A stretch of DNA of 64,000 nt, taken from Gilvimarinus sp. DA14 (GTDB taxonomy: Bacteria; Pseudomonadota; Gammaproteobacteria; Pseudomonadales; Cellvibrionaceae). The notes under the pieces were generated by a model. That model had not been told where the DNA came from, ran no database searches, and worked only from the letters and a program-made list of their open reading frames with translations. Position numbers and translations under genes: made by a program. The number at the start of each line of letters is the position of its first letter. Position 1 is the first letter of the stretch. Shown piece by piece: positions 25,601 through 33,483 of this stretch. The DNA lies in assembly GCF_024204685.1 (NCBI RefSeq), contig NZ_CP100350.1:3064501-3128500 (forward strand), written 5' to 3'.

Positions 25601-28572
25601 GCAGTGCGTATGTTATTGAAGGTTCGCTGGACGGCCAGAACTGGGAGCCGGTGTACAGCCAGGAAGCCGGTGTGGGCGGCGAGGAAACCCTGGAAAACCT
25701 TTCTGGTAACTATCGCTACCTGCGCCTTACCGGCACGCAGCGCGGCACTGAATGGGGCTACTCGTTGTGGGAGTTTGAAGTGTACGGCGGCGAGCCGGTA
25801 ACGGCGGCTGAGCCCGAGCTGGTCTCGCAAAATAAGGCGGTTACCGTGTCCAGCACCGAAGCGGACTACGCCGGCGCATTAGTGGTAGACGGGGACGCAA
25901 CCACCCGCTGGAGCAGTGAATTTGCCGATCCGCAGTGGGTGCAGATCGACCTTGGCGAGCTGTATGCGCTGGATAGAATTGAGCTGAGCTGGGAGGCCGC
26001 ACACGCCAGTGCTTACATCATAGAGGGCTCTACCGATGGCAGCGCCTGGTCTGAGTTGGTGAGTGTTGGCAACGCCGCCGGTGGCGACGTTGTACACGAT
26101 GGCTTATCTGGCAGCTTCCGCTATGTGCGCCTGACAGGCACGGAGCGGGCCACCGAATGGGGCTACTCGCTGTTTGAAATGGCGGTATGGGGTGTTGCGG
26201 GCAGTGGCGATCCCGGCGATAACCCGGGCACACCGAGTCTTAGTGTGAATGCTCCGGTGAGCGGGCAAAGCTATCTGGAGGGCGAAGCGGTCATCGTTTC
26301 GGCCAGTGCCTCCGCCAGCCAGTGGTTTGCCGATGGCAATGGTCTGTTGGTGAGCGTCGACGGCGCGGTGGCCGAGTTCAGTGCCGCTAGCACGGTTAAC
26401 CTGGGAGCCTTGGCCGCGGGAGCGCATACAATCGTTGTGCAGCTTGCGGACTCTGAGGCCCAAGCTGTGGGCAACAGCGTGAGCCTTAATGTGGTTGTGA
26501 ACGAGCGCAACACTAACCCGGCGGAATTACTGTCGCTGAACAAAAGTGCTTCCAGCTCGGAAGTGGAGGGCGACTTTGTTGCCGCCAATGCAGTGGATGA
26601 CGACTTGGGCACACGCTGGAGCAGTGCCCACGATGATGCAAACCACTACCTGCAAATTGACTTAGGGGCGAGCTACCCGCTTGGCCGGGTCGAGCTGGAG
26701 TGGGAGGCGGCCTATGCCACCGGTTATCGCATTGAAGTGTCGGGCGATGCGGCCAGCTGGAGCGAAGTGTTCAGCACTAGCAATGGTGATGGCGGCCTGG
26801 ACACGGTTGATGTGTCGGCCAGTGGGCGTTACGTGCGCCTTACCGGCACCAGTCGGGCCACGGCTTATGGGTATTCGCTGTGGGAAATGCGCGTGTACAG
26901 CCAGGGCGATGTCGCACCAACGGCGCAGCTGGATGTGCTATCCCCCCTCGCTGGGCAAACCTTTGCTGCAGGCGAGGCGGTCACGGCCGAGGTCAGTGTC
27001 AGCGACAGTGACTGGTTTACGGACGGCGGTAGTTATCGCTACACCTTGGATGCTAACGCCGCCGTTACACGCAATGACGATGCGCCTTTTTCTCTCGGCG
27101 TTTTAAATGCGGGCGGCCATACGTTTGATGTGACCTTAGTCAGTGCAACGGGCAGCGATGTCGGCGCCGCTGAAAGTGTCACCTTTTATGTGGCGGGCGG
27201 CGAAACGCCTACCACTCCCAGCCCGGCACAATTGTCGCCCATTCAGGCCACAGCCTCTTCAGAAGTGGGTGGCAATCTTGCCAGTTACACCATTGATAGT
27301 ATTTACAATTCACGCTGGGAAAGTGAAATCGCCGATCCGCAATTTTTAACCTTGGATATGGGGCAAAGCGTTTACCTGACCCGGGTGCGCCTGGATTGGG
27401 AGGCCGCCTACGCCCGTGTCTACCGTTTAGAAGTGTCCGCCGATGGTAATGAATGGACCAGCATTTACGAAAACACCAACAGCGATGGCGGAGTTGATGA
27501 TATCGCCTTGAATGGTGAGCAGGGTCGCTACTTGCGGGTGTATGGGACGGAGCGTGCCACAGGCTACGGCTACTCGCTGTTTGAGGTTGAGGTATTTGGC
27601 TTGCCGGCCGATCCCTCACTGGCAATGATTGATGTGCTGAGCCCTGCCAATGGCGCCAGTGTGGCCGAAACCGATGCCGTCACCCTGTCGGTCAATATCA
27701 GTGACAGCAGCTGGCTTGTCAATGGCGGTGCCTACCGTTATCAGCTTAACGACCAGGCGCCAGTTACGGTGAATCAGTTGGCCGATATTAATCTCGGCAC
27801 TTTACCCACCGGGCGTCACACCCTGGCCGTTACCTTAGTCGATAGCACCGGCGCGGCGGTCAGTGTGCCCCGCAGCCACAGCTTTACGGTTAATTGCGGT
27901 GCCGATTGCCCCAATGTGTTGGTGTTCTCGAAAACCTCTGGTTTCCGCCACGGGTCTATCCCCGCGGGTATCGCTATGGTGGAAGCGATTGCCGACGATT
28001 ACGGCTATGGTTTTACCGCCAGTGAAGATGCCGCCGTGTTTACCGACGCGGGTCTCGCCCAGTACGACACCATAGTGTTTATGAACACCACCGGGGATAT
28101 CTTTACCGACAGTCAAAAGGCGGCGTTTAGAAGCTATATCGAAAACGGCGGCGGCTATGTCGGCTCTCACTCGGCCGCAGACACCGAACACGGTTGGGAC
28201 TGGTACACCGATGTGCTGCTCGCCGGTGCCGAGTTTATTCATCACGGTGATGGCATTCCCATGGCCCGGGTGGAAATCGAGCAGCAAAGCGATCCGTTGG
28301 TGAGCCATATAGGCAGTGACTGGAACCTGGCTGACGAATGGTATTTCTGGGAGTCCAGCCCACGAGGTGTGGGAAATGTGCAGGTGCTGGGTAATCTGGA
28401 TCGCAGCAGCTACACCTCGAACTACCCAGTGGATGATCATCCTGTCATCTTTAAAAATACCGTGGGCAGCGGCCGTGTGTTTTACACCGCGATTGGCCAC
28501 GTTGATGCCAACTTTTCAGATCCGAATATGATCGAAATGATGCGTAAAGCGATCGAGTGGACTTCTCAGTAG
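22633..28572 (+). CDS. Secreted PQQ-type sugar dehydrogenase-diheme cytochrome-CBM32-ThuA fusion protein
   Basis: 1979 residues. Order: Sec signal peptide (1-34, 'AYA/QS'); glucose/sorbosone-dehydrogenase-like propeller (about 40-440, 'GHMGGSLQFDTQGNLLITTGD', 'GMGFRNPFRLSVD'); F5/8 type C (CBM32) module 1 (444-571); cytochrome-like region with two CxxCH haem sites at Cys742-His746 ('CIDCH') and Cys822-His826 ('CAHCH') and a candidate axial Met894; CBM32 modules 2 (930-1054) and 3 (1063-1191); Ig-like domain (1203-1295); CBM32 4 (1296-1426); Ig-like (1428-1527); CBM32 5 (1530-1656); Ig-like (1660-1759); ThuA-like domain (1760-1979, 'FRHGSIPAGIAMVE', 'GHVDANF'). Likely an extracellular glycan-bound sugar oxidase passing electrons to its own haems. 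Substrate unknown. Ribosome binding site cggag. It is monocistronic, with a terminator after. Confidence 0.9.
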   Translation: MDSQTFLFSRCRAIGLGAMLGTSMLWGSSAAYAQSAPDEADFQREVVAEGLDLPMEFEISADGRVFIASKCGGVYAWNLDSGSPAQTSTVPNVRCVFEDGLLSVALDPNFTQNSYIYFQYTAPGSITRVSRFTVNADNSLDVGSESVLLEWITGDEAHGHMGGSLQFDTQGNLLITTGDNKAAGGYFQPSAQGTSGNTNDMRGKILRITPTADGGYTIPPGNLFAGDALRRPEIYGMGFRNPFRLSVDPATNCSYVGDIGPDASTDSAEGPGGLDEINEICSAGNYGWPYIIGYNQPYAGFDPNNIVNNASDNTGATNLPNSVGALWTVRHQATMAGPVYRLNEGIDNPFKLPAYYNGKLIFWDFNSSRFSTIDLSSPASPPVAEPFPINTQGFQGAIDAELDPRTHQLYVLQWGSGCCDKEPYGGGALYRFDYVGNRDSGTNVALGGVASASSEVAGNLAAYAIDGDPSTRWESDASDPQSLTVELAEAVTIGSISIVWEGAYSSRYVIEGSNDGQSWTPLAEELAGSGGTRLHIIDSSEAYRYVRLTGTERGTGYGHSIFEFEVYAGEVEEPPEELTEHAYLNMPRTLDANFTDVPLLLSQTGAFADTANLVPSAHLIPFEPNTKLWSDRALKTRWLSLPAERQVEWHQSDDWGYPQGTVAVKHFELPLVGDGAGLTKRLETRLIVMQANGRVYGVTYKWRDDNSDAELLTTSVLEDIVVTRDDGSSWTQTWAYPSPTECIDCHNPDSAQILGLSTRQLNGEFSYPDGSRENQLVHWNNLGLFSPGFDNASVGSFDKMVAITDTSASLEQRVKSYLDTNCAHCHGTGNGGSQWDARYNTPLAQMRVVGEATTGIRNYLNYYGIDNAEVVTPGAPHQSILYIRDQSENPDDRMPPIGRALEHPEYIAVLEQWIDSLDGTTPPPTTGLISGNASATATSVEAEYAADYATDGDPTTRWASEFADPQSLTVDLQQVYRIDRIVLNWEAAYGSAYVIEGSLDGQNWEPVYSQEAGVGGEETLENLSGNYRYLRLTGTQRGTEWGYSLWEFEVYGGEPVTAAEPELVSQNKAVTVSSTEADYAGALVVDGDATTRWSSEFADPQWVQIDLGELYALDRIELSWEAAHASAYIIEGSTDGSAWSELVSVGNAAGGDVVHDGLSGSFRYVRLTGTERATEWGYSLFEMAVWGVAGSGDPGDNPGTPSLSVNAPVSGQSYLEGEAVIVSASASASQWFADGNGLLVSVDGAVAEFSAASTVNLGALAAGAHTIVVQLADSEAQAVGNSVSLNVVVNERNTNPAELLSLNKSASSSEVEGDFVAANAVDDDLGTRWSSAHDDANHYLQIDLGASYPLGRVELEWEAAYATGYRIEVSGDAASWSEVFSTSNGDGGLDTVDVSASGRYVRLTGTSRATAYGYSLWEMRVYSQGDVAPTAQLDVLSPLAGQTFAAGEAVTAEVSVSDSDWFTDGGSYRYTLDANAAVTRNDDAPFSLGVLNAGGHTFDVTLVSATGSDVGAAESVTFYVAGGETPTTPSPAQLSPIQATASSEVGGNLASYTIDSIYNSRWESEIADPQFLTLDMGQSVYLTRVRLDWEAAYARVYRLEVSADGNEWTSIYENTNSDGGVDDIALNGEQGRYLRVYGTERATGYGYSLFEVEVFGLPADPSLAMIDVLSPANGASVAETDAVTLSVNISDSSWLVNGGAYRYQLNDQAPVTVNQLADINLGTLPTGRHTLAVTLVDSTGAAVSVPRSHSFTVNCGADCPNVLVFSKTSGFRHGSIPAGIAMVEAIADDYGYGFTASEDAAVFTDAGLAQYDTIVFMNTTGDIFTDSQKAAFRSYIENGGGYVGSHSAADTEHGWDWYTDVLLAGAEFIHHGDGIPMARVEIEQQSDPLVSHIGSDWNLADEWYFWESSPRGVGNVQVLGNLDRSSYTSNYPVDDHPVIFKNTVGSGRVFYTAIGHVDANFSDPNMIEMMRKAIEWTSQ

Positions 28573-28584
28573 TCTCCCTCCTTT

Positions 28585-28615
28585 GCCCCCGGTAGCTATT
28601 ACCGGGGGCTTTTTT
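28585..28615 (+). terminator. Rho-independent terminator after the giant fusion gene
   Basis: A 10-bp perfect stem GCCCCCGGTA/TACCGGGGGC with a 5-nt loop and a T run, 13 nt after the stop. Confidence 0.92.
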
Positions 28616-28900
28616 GTCCCACTTTCACCTGATTAAAGTGGTCTGTGTGAGCCAGTTCTCGCAAAAAACCAATCGGTGCGCCACAGCCTTGCCACTTTGA
28701 GAGTGTTGCAAAGGTGGAAAACCTCTCGCCAGAAAACTTGATATACAAAACACTCGGCGAGTTTGCGCGCAAGCCTTAGCGGATTTGTTCCGCCCGGTCG
28801 TCTGATGTTAACAGGACCTAGTGACAACAGGCTTGGACGATGTAGTGCAGACGTAAGTCGAAAACAACATAAATAATAACGACAGACATCAGGTGATGGC
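28616..28900. other. Leader region of the ECF sigma/FecR/TonB receptor operon
   Basis: No coding frame and no strong repeat. It must contain the operon promoter, possibly one read by the ECF factor itself, but I could not identify -35/-10 elements with confidence. Confidence 0.3.
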
Positions 28901-29416
28901 ATGCACTACATACGCAGTATGGAGAAAGTGTACTTTAAAGCGCTGGGGTTAATTACCCGTACCGTTGGCAAGGTAGTACCGCCGGACGATGTAGAAGATA
29001 TTGTGCAGGAAACCTACGTAAAAGTCTGCCAGTTGCGCCCGCAGCAGAGCATTCGCAACCCTCAGGCGTTTGTGGTGAAAATGGCGCGCAATCTGGCGCT
29101 GGATCACATCAAACGCGCTGAGTACCGCCTGGCCTCGAGTATGAACGGCTGTGCGGTGGAGGTTGAAGCGCAATTGACCAGCAGCGAAGACCCGACCTTA
29201 GAAACTCTGGTGAGCGATGAGGCCTTTGGTATTTTTTGCGAAGCGGTACGGCAGTTGCCGCCACAGGCGCGACGCGCTTTTGTGTTAAAGAAAGTCTATG
29301 GCTACAGCCAAAAGGAAATAGCCGCGCAGTTAGGGGTCAGTGAAAGCACCGTGGAGAAGCATATCGCCAGCGGCTTGTATCGCTCGCGCCAATATATCAA
29401 GGAAAGAAACACCTAA
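28901..29416 (+). CDS. ECF RNA polymerase sigma factor, FecI-like
   Basis: 171 residues with sigma region 2 ('PPDDVEDIVQETYVKV' and 'NPQAFVVKMARNLALDHIKR', about residues 27-70) and region 4 ('LPPQARRAFVLKKVYGYSQKEIAAQLGVSESTVEKHI', about 119-155). The family directs transcription of TonB-receptor genes after an outer-membrane signal. fecR follows after 11 nt and the receptor overlaps that, forming a three-gene surface-signalling operon. The ATG at 28901 has an aggtga site; a second Met at residue 7 is possible. The target may be this operon or the carbohydrate genes nearby. Confidence 0.93.
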   Translation: MHYIRSMEKVYFKALGLITRTVGKVVPPDDVEDIVQETYVKVCQLRPQQSIRNPQAFVVKMARNLALDHIKRAEYRLASSMNGCAVEVEAQLTSSEDPTLETLVSDEAFGIFCEAVRQLPPQARRAFVLKKVYGYSQKEIAAQLGVSESTVEKHIASGLYRSRQYIKERNT

Positions 29417-29427
29417 GCGAGGTATCA

Positions 29428-30465
29428 ATGGGCAAGGTTTATCGCCTGCGCCGAAAAGAGGATGTCGACCTGCAGGCTGCTCAATGGGTAGTGGCCATTG
29501 AGCGCACGCTCACCCCGCAGGAAGAGCGTGAGCTGTCCCTCTGGTTAAGCCAAAGCCCCCGCCACCGCAAAGCTTTGGCCGAGGCGGCCGATACCTGGGA
29601 GCAACTGGACAGTCTGGCCCGCTTGGCAGACTTGTTTCCCACCGCAGAATCCATGGCCCCGGATTCGGGCACGCGCTTTAACTGGAGTGTCGCGGCCTCG
29701 GTGGCACTGTTTCTGGTTTTCTCCTTCACCAGCAGTTTGTATTTCTGGCGTGATTGGGTCGCACCGGGTTCGCCAGTGGCACAGTTTACACAGCAATTCA
29801 GCACGGATGTGGGTGAGCAAAAACAGTTTGTGTTGAGCGACGGTAGCGAGCTACTGCTAAACACCGACTCAGAAGTGAGCATCCATTACGACAATAATCA
29901 GCGCAATATTTTTCTGTATCGCGGTGAGTTACACATCACCGTCGCCCACGATAGCAATCGCCCACTCAGGGTGCTTTCCGATAACAATATTCTTGAGGCG
30001 GTGGGTACGGCTTTTGGTGTGCAAAAGCTTGATCAAGGCGCGGTTTCTTTATTGGTGACCGATGGGCGGGTAAAGGCGTCTCGGCGCAATGAAAGCAGTG
30101 AAAACTCTGCGCCTGTGGCTGTGGTGGAATCCATTCAGCGCGGGCAGCGACTGATTCTCGCAGAGAATGAGGCGGCGATTGAAACTTTAACTGATTCAGG
30201 TGTTAATGCTCTGCTCGGCTGGCGCAACGGCCAGCTTATTTTTCGCGGCGAGCGGTTAGAAGCGGCCATTGCACAGGTGAGTCGCTATACCGATATCGAT
30301 ATTGTGATTGCCGATCCAAATCTAAAAGACGTAAAAATAGCCGGCTTATTTCGCGCCGGAGATATCCCCGCCTTACTGCAAAGCCTGCAGGATAATTTCT
30401 CAATTTACAGCGAGACGGTAAACGCTCACACCATCGCTCTGCATTCTGCTGCAACCGCACAATAA
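29428..30465 (+). CDS. FecR-family anti-sigma regulator
   Basis: 345 residues. The N-terminal DUF4880-like cytoplasmic part ('AAQWVVAIERTLTPQEERELSLWLSQSPRHRKAL', about 16-51) binds the sigma factor. One membrane helix follows (about 89-105, 'SVAASVALFLVFSFTSSLYF'), then the periplasmic FecR domain ('DVGEQKQFVLSDGSELLLNTDSEVSI', about 128-153) and a DUF4974/STN-contact tail ('NGQLIFRGERLEAAIAQVSRYTDIDI'). Family role: it holds the ECF factor inactive until the receptor's signalling domain engages it. Stop and next start overlap (TAATG). Confidence 0.94.
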   Translation: MGKVYRLRRKEDVDLQAAQWVVAIERTLTPQEERELSLWLSQSPRHRKALAEAADTWEQLDSLARLADLFPTAESMAPDSGTRFNWSVAASVALFLVFSFTSSLYFWRDWVAPGSPVAQFTQQFSTDVGEQKQFVLSDGSELLLNTDSEVSIHYDNNQRNIFLYRGELHITVAHDSNRPLRVLSDNNILEAVGTAFGVQKLDQGAVSLLVTDGRVKASRRNESSENSAPVAVVESIQRGQRLILAENEAAIETLTDSGVNALLGWRNGQLIFRGERLEAAIAQVSRYTDIDIVIADPNLKDVKIAGLFRAGDIPALLQSLQDNFSIYSETVNAHTIALHSAATAQ

Positions 30466-33320
30466 TGATCCGATTCGTATGGAGGAAAGGCGCTATAACT
30501 TCGTCTTTGAAGGGAGCGATGCGCGGCATCGTTTCGGGAGTAGGGTCGGTATTGTTGGTTTTCTCAATGTCTCAGTGTGCTTGGGGTTTTGATAAAAACA
30601 AACGCATAACCTTTCGTATTCCTATGCAGCAAGCTGACGTGTCATTGACAGCGTTTGCAGAGCAGGCGCAGGTGACTTTAGTGTTTCCGTACGACGCGGT
30701 TAAAAACATAACAACGAACGAGGTTAATGGGCAGTTTACATTCTCCGGGGCGTTGGATGTTTTACTTGGTGGAACCTCTCTTGAATATTCTGTCAGTGAC
30801 GACGGCCAGCTAACAATAATGAAGGATCAAACAGTATTAGAGAGCGATGCTATGAATAAAAAAAATTTATCCTTGGCGGTTGCCGGTGTTATGGGTGGTT
30901 TGCTGGGCGCCCCTGTGGATGCGCAGCAAAATGCTAATGTTTCGGCCAGTGGTCTAGAAGAGATTATGGTCACAGCCCGGCGCAAAGAAGAAAATTTGCA
31001 ACAGGTTCCGGATACGGTTGTCGCGTTTTCCAGTGCGACTATTGAACGTGCCAATATTGAGGCCGCTCGGGATATTACCGTGCGTATTCCCAATGTTGCG
31101 ATTACAGAATCTCTGAGTCCGTCTTCTACCTTTTTAATCGTTCGCGGTGTGTCCTCGGTAAGAAACTCCGAGCCAGCGGTTGCCGTTGTGGTGGACGGTG
31201 TGCAGATTGGAAGCTCTTCGGAGGTTTCGCAGTCGCTGTACGATGTGCAGCAGATTGAACTTCTAAAAGGACCGCAAGGCGCACTGTACGGGCGCAACGC
31301 CCTGGGTGGTGCGCTGATTATCACGTCCAAAAAACCAAGCCAGGACTTTGCCGGAAACTTTACGGTAGGCGGCGGCAGTGGTGATTTGTTTGAGGTTCGT
31401 GGCGCGCTTTCTGGCGCAATCACCGACGATGTGTTGTTTCGTTTTTCGGGCAATCACCGCTCTTTTGGCGGAACAATTGAAAATCAGTATTTAAATCGTG
31501 TTTACGAACGCAATGGCCGCGCGGTTGCGGGCTCTTCTCCCGGCAATAGTTACATGGATTTTGAAGAGAACCGTGATTTTCGTGCTCAGATTATGTGGGA
31601 GCCCAGCGATCAAACACGATTCGACTTGCGGTATTCCCACAGTGGCTTGGAGTCGGGTGCCATGTGGTATAGAAACTTATATCGCCTGGAGACCGATCCG
31701 AATGAAGTTTATGAGTTTCCCATAAACTCTAACGGCAATCCCACCGCCGTTCGCTCCATTGACACACTGACGCTAAAGTTTGAGCACGATTTTGACTTTG
31801 CCACTTTTACCTCCATCACCAACAGTACCGATACCAACGAACGCTACGGTGTGGCGGGTGAAACCCGTGGCCATGATCGTACCGGCAATGTTTTATTCTT
31901 TACTGAGCCGTTTGTCGATGAGTTTATTGCCGGTCTTGATTCTGAGGTAGACCGTGACTTTTTCAGCGCTCAATTGGGAGACTGGGCGGCCGGAAACTTT
32001 GTGGGCTCTGACCAGTACTACGATGTGCAGACCGTTTCGCAAGAGTTTCGCCTAACCGGCTCGGCCGACAAGCTCAGCTATGTGTTGGGAGCTTATGGGT
32101 TATTGACCGATCGGGCCGATACCTTGCGCTCGACCTGGGAAACCCCGAGCGGATCGCCTTTTGATTGTGAACCCGCGTATCCCGGTGGGCCCGCGGTGAC
32201 GGACTTTACCTGTAACGGTTTTATCGATGCAACGCAAAATGAGCAGGACAACCGTGCCTGGGCCGTGTTCTTCAGTACCGACTACGACCTAAGCGACACA
32301 TTAACGCTGACACTGGCGGGCCGCTACGATGAAGACAAACGCGAGGTGACGCGTATTGATGGGCCTACGGTCGACACCGAGGGTATGGGAGTAGGTAACA
32401 AGTGTGACGCCGATACGGACCCCGAGAATTGCGCGCGCGCGGGCTCAACCATTGGTAAAACCTATAGCGCCTTTCAGCCCAAGGTGTCGTTAGCGTATAC
32501 GCCCAATGAGGCGCTTACGTTGTATACCACTGCCGCACGCGGATTTCGCAGCGGCGGTTTTAATGCCTCGGGCGCGCTGCTGGCAGACTCTTACGATCAG
32601 GAAACACTGGACAGCTTTGAGGTAGGTTTTAAAAGCAGTTTATTTGGTAATCTGTTACGGCTCAATGGTGCGGCGTTTTATCAGCGCTACGAAAATGCCC
32701 AGCAGTTTGAGTTTGATGGCAATATTTTTGTACAGAGCCTTTATAACATTCCCGAAAGTGAAATTAACGGCATTGAGTTGAGTATGGATTGGGTGGCCAC
32801 CGATCATCTAATGGTGTCGGCGGGGCTTGGCATTATGGAGTCGGAAATTAAAGAGTTTGATACCGACATTCGCGACCGTATGCGTTCTGAATTGCTGGCG
32901 CGTACGGCGAACACAGTCAAACTGCCCGAGGGGACGGCCGAGGCGTTCGAGCGCAATTTTGAAGGCGAGCACATGCCAAACTTCCCACATCAGTCTGCCA
33001 ATATCGCGTTAAATTATGACCTGCCTGTGGGCGACAGTGACAGTTTTATTGCGCATCTCGATTACAGCTACACTGCTGATCGGTACTGGTGGATTGATAA
33101 CGAGGATGTGCAGGACAACCTCGGCCTGGTGGCGGCGAGTTTGTCTTATGTCTTTAAGGATAATTTAGAACTGGAGCTGTGGTGTAAGAATTGTTTGGAT
33201 GAGGAATATGACTCGGAGTACGCGCCGACCGAAAAAGAATTGTTTGGTGGCGCCGCGAAAGATGTTGCCTATCGCGCGCGGGGAATTACTTATGGCTTAC
33301 AGGCCAAATATAACTTTTGA
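30465..33320 (+). CDS. TonB-dependent transducer/receptor with N-terminal STN domain
   Basis: 951 residues. Signal peptide (1-41), then an STN signalling domain (about 47-118, 'FRIPMQQADVSLTAFAEQAQVTLVFPYDAV'), then an unexpected second signal-peptide-like stretch starting at Met130, a TonB box 'EEIMVTARRKEENLQQVP' (about 165-182), plug ('LLKGPQGALYGRNALGGALIITSKKP', about 266-291) and barrel ending 'GLQAKYNF'. STN domains pass ligand occupancy to FecR. The barrel resembles siderophore-like or generic receptors more than the large carbohydrate type; ligand unknown. Its start overlaps the fecR stop by one base. An internal AGAGAG-7nt-ATG at 30852 could allow an STN-less product. Confidence 0.92.
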   Translation: MIRFVWRKGAITSSLKGAMRGIVSGVGSVLLVFSMSQCAWGFDKNKRITFRIPMQQADVSLTAFAEQAQVTLVFPYDAVKNITTNEVNGQFTFSGALDVLLGGTSLEYSVSDDGQLTIMKDQTVLESDAMNKKNLSLAVAGVMGGLLGAPVDAQQNANVSASGLEEIMVTARRKEENLQQVPDTVVAFSSATIERANIEAARDITVRIPNVAITESLSPSSTFLIVRGVSSVRNSEPAVAVVVDGVQIGSSSEVSQSLYDVQQIELLKGPQGALYGRNALGGALIITSKKPSQDFAGNFTVGGGSGDLFEVRGALSGAITDDVLFRFSGNHRSFGGTIENQYLNRVYERNGRAVAGSSPGNSYMDFEENRDFRAQIMWEPSDQTRFDLRYSHSGLESGAMWYRNLYRLETDPNEVYEFPINSNGNPTAVRSIDTLTLKFEHDFDFATFTSITNSTDTNERYGVAGETRGHDRTGNVLFFTEPFVDEFIAGLDSEVDRDFFSAQLGDWAAGNFVGSDQYYDVQTVSQEFRLTGSADKLSYVLGAYGLLTDRADTLRSTWETPSGSPFDCEPAYPGGPAVTDFTCNGFIDATQNEQDNRAWAVFFSTDYDLSDTLTLTLAGRYDEDKREVTRIDGPTVDTEGMGVGNKCDADTDPENCARAGSTIGKTYSAFQPKVSLAYTPNEALTLYTTAARGFRSGGFNASGALLADSYDQETLDSFEVGFKSSLFGNLLRLNGAAFYQRYENAQQFEFDGNIFVQSLYNIPESEINGIELSMDWVATDHLMVSAGLGIMESEIKEFDTDIRDRMRSELLARTANTVKLPEGTAEAFERNFEGEHMPNFPHQSANIALNYDLPVGDSDSFIAHLDYSYTADRYWWIDNEDVQDNLGLVAASLSYVFKDNLELELWCKNCLDEEYDSEYAPTEKELFGGAAKDVAYRARGITYGLQAKYNF

Positions 33321-33376
33321 CCGTTTGGGGTTGAGTGAGCGGGCTCACTGTTAACCCGGCCATCGGGCCGCGCGAG

Positions 33377-33460
33377 CCCTTGAAATACCAGCGCGTCCAC
33401 GCAGATGCGCCAGTATTTCAGGGGTGACAATAAAGTAGATCAGCACGGTCTACTTTATTG
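33377..33460. terminator. Double hairpin between convergent TonB receptor 2 and GH16 genes
   Basis: Two inverted repeats in series: CCCTTGAAATAC/GTATTTCAGGGG (33377-33388 and 33413-33424, one G-T mismatch) and a perfect 12-bp CAATAAAGTAGA/TCTACTTTATTG (33428-33439 and 33449-33460). A further T run lies at 33479-33486. Best read as a bidirectional transcription stop between tail-to-tail genes. Confidence 0.6.
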
Positions 33461-33483
33461 CTAAGTTAACAGCTCCGCTTTTT

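Noticed and set aside
25420-27600. Repeated CBM32 segments as a DNA repeat or CRISPR-like array
   Set aside because: They are protein module repeats with diverged DNA and domain-length spacing.
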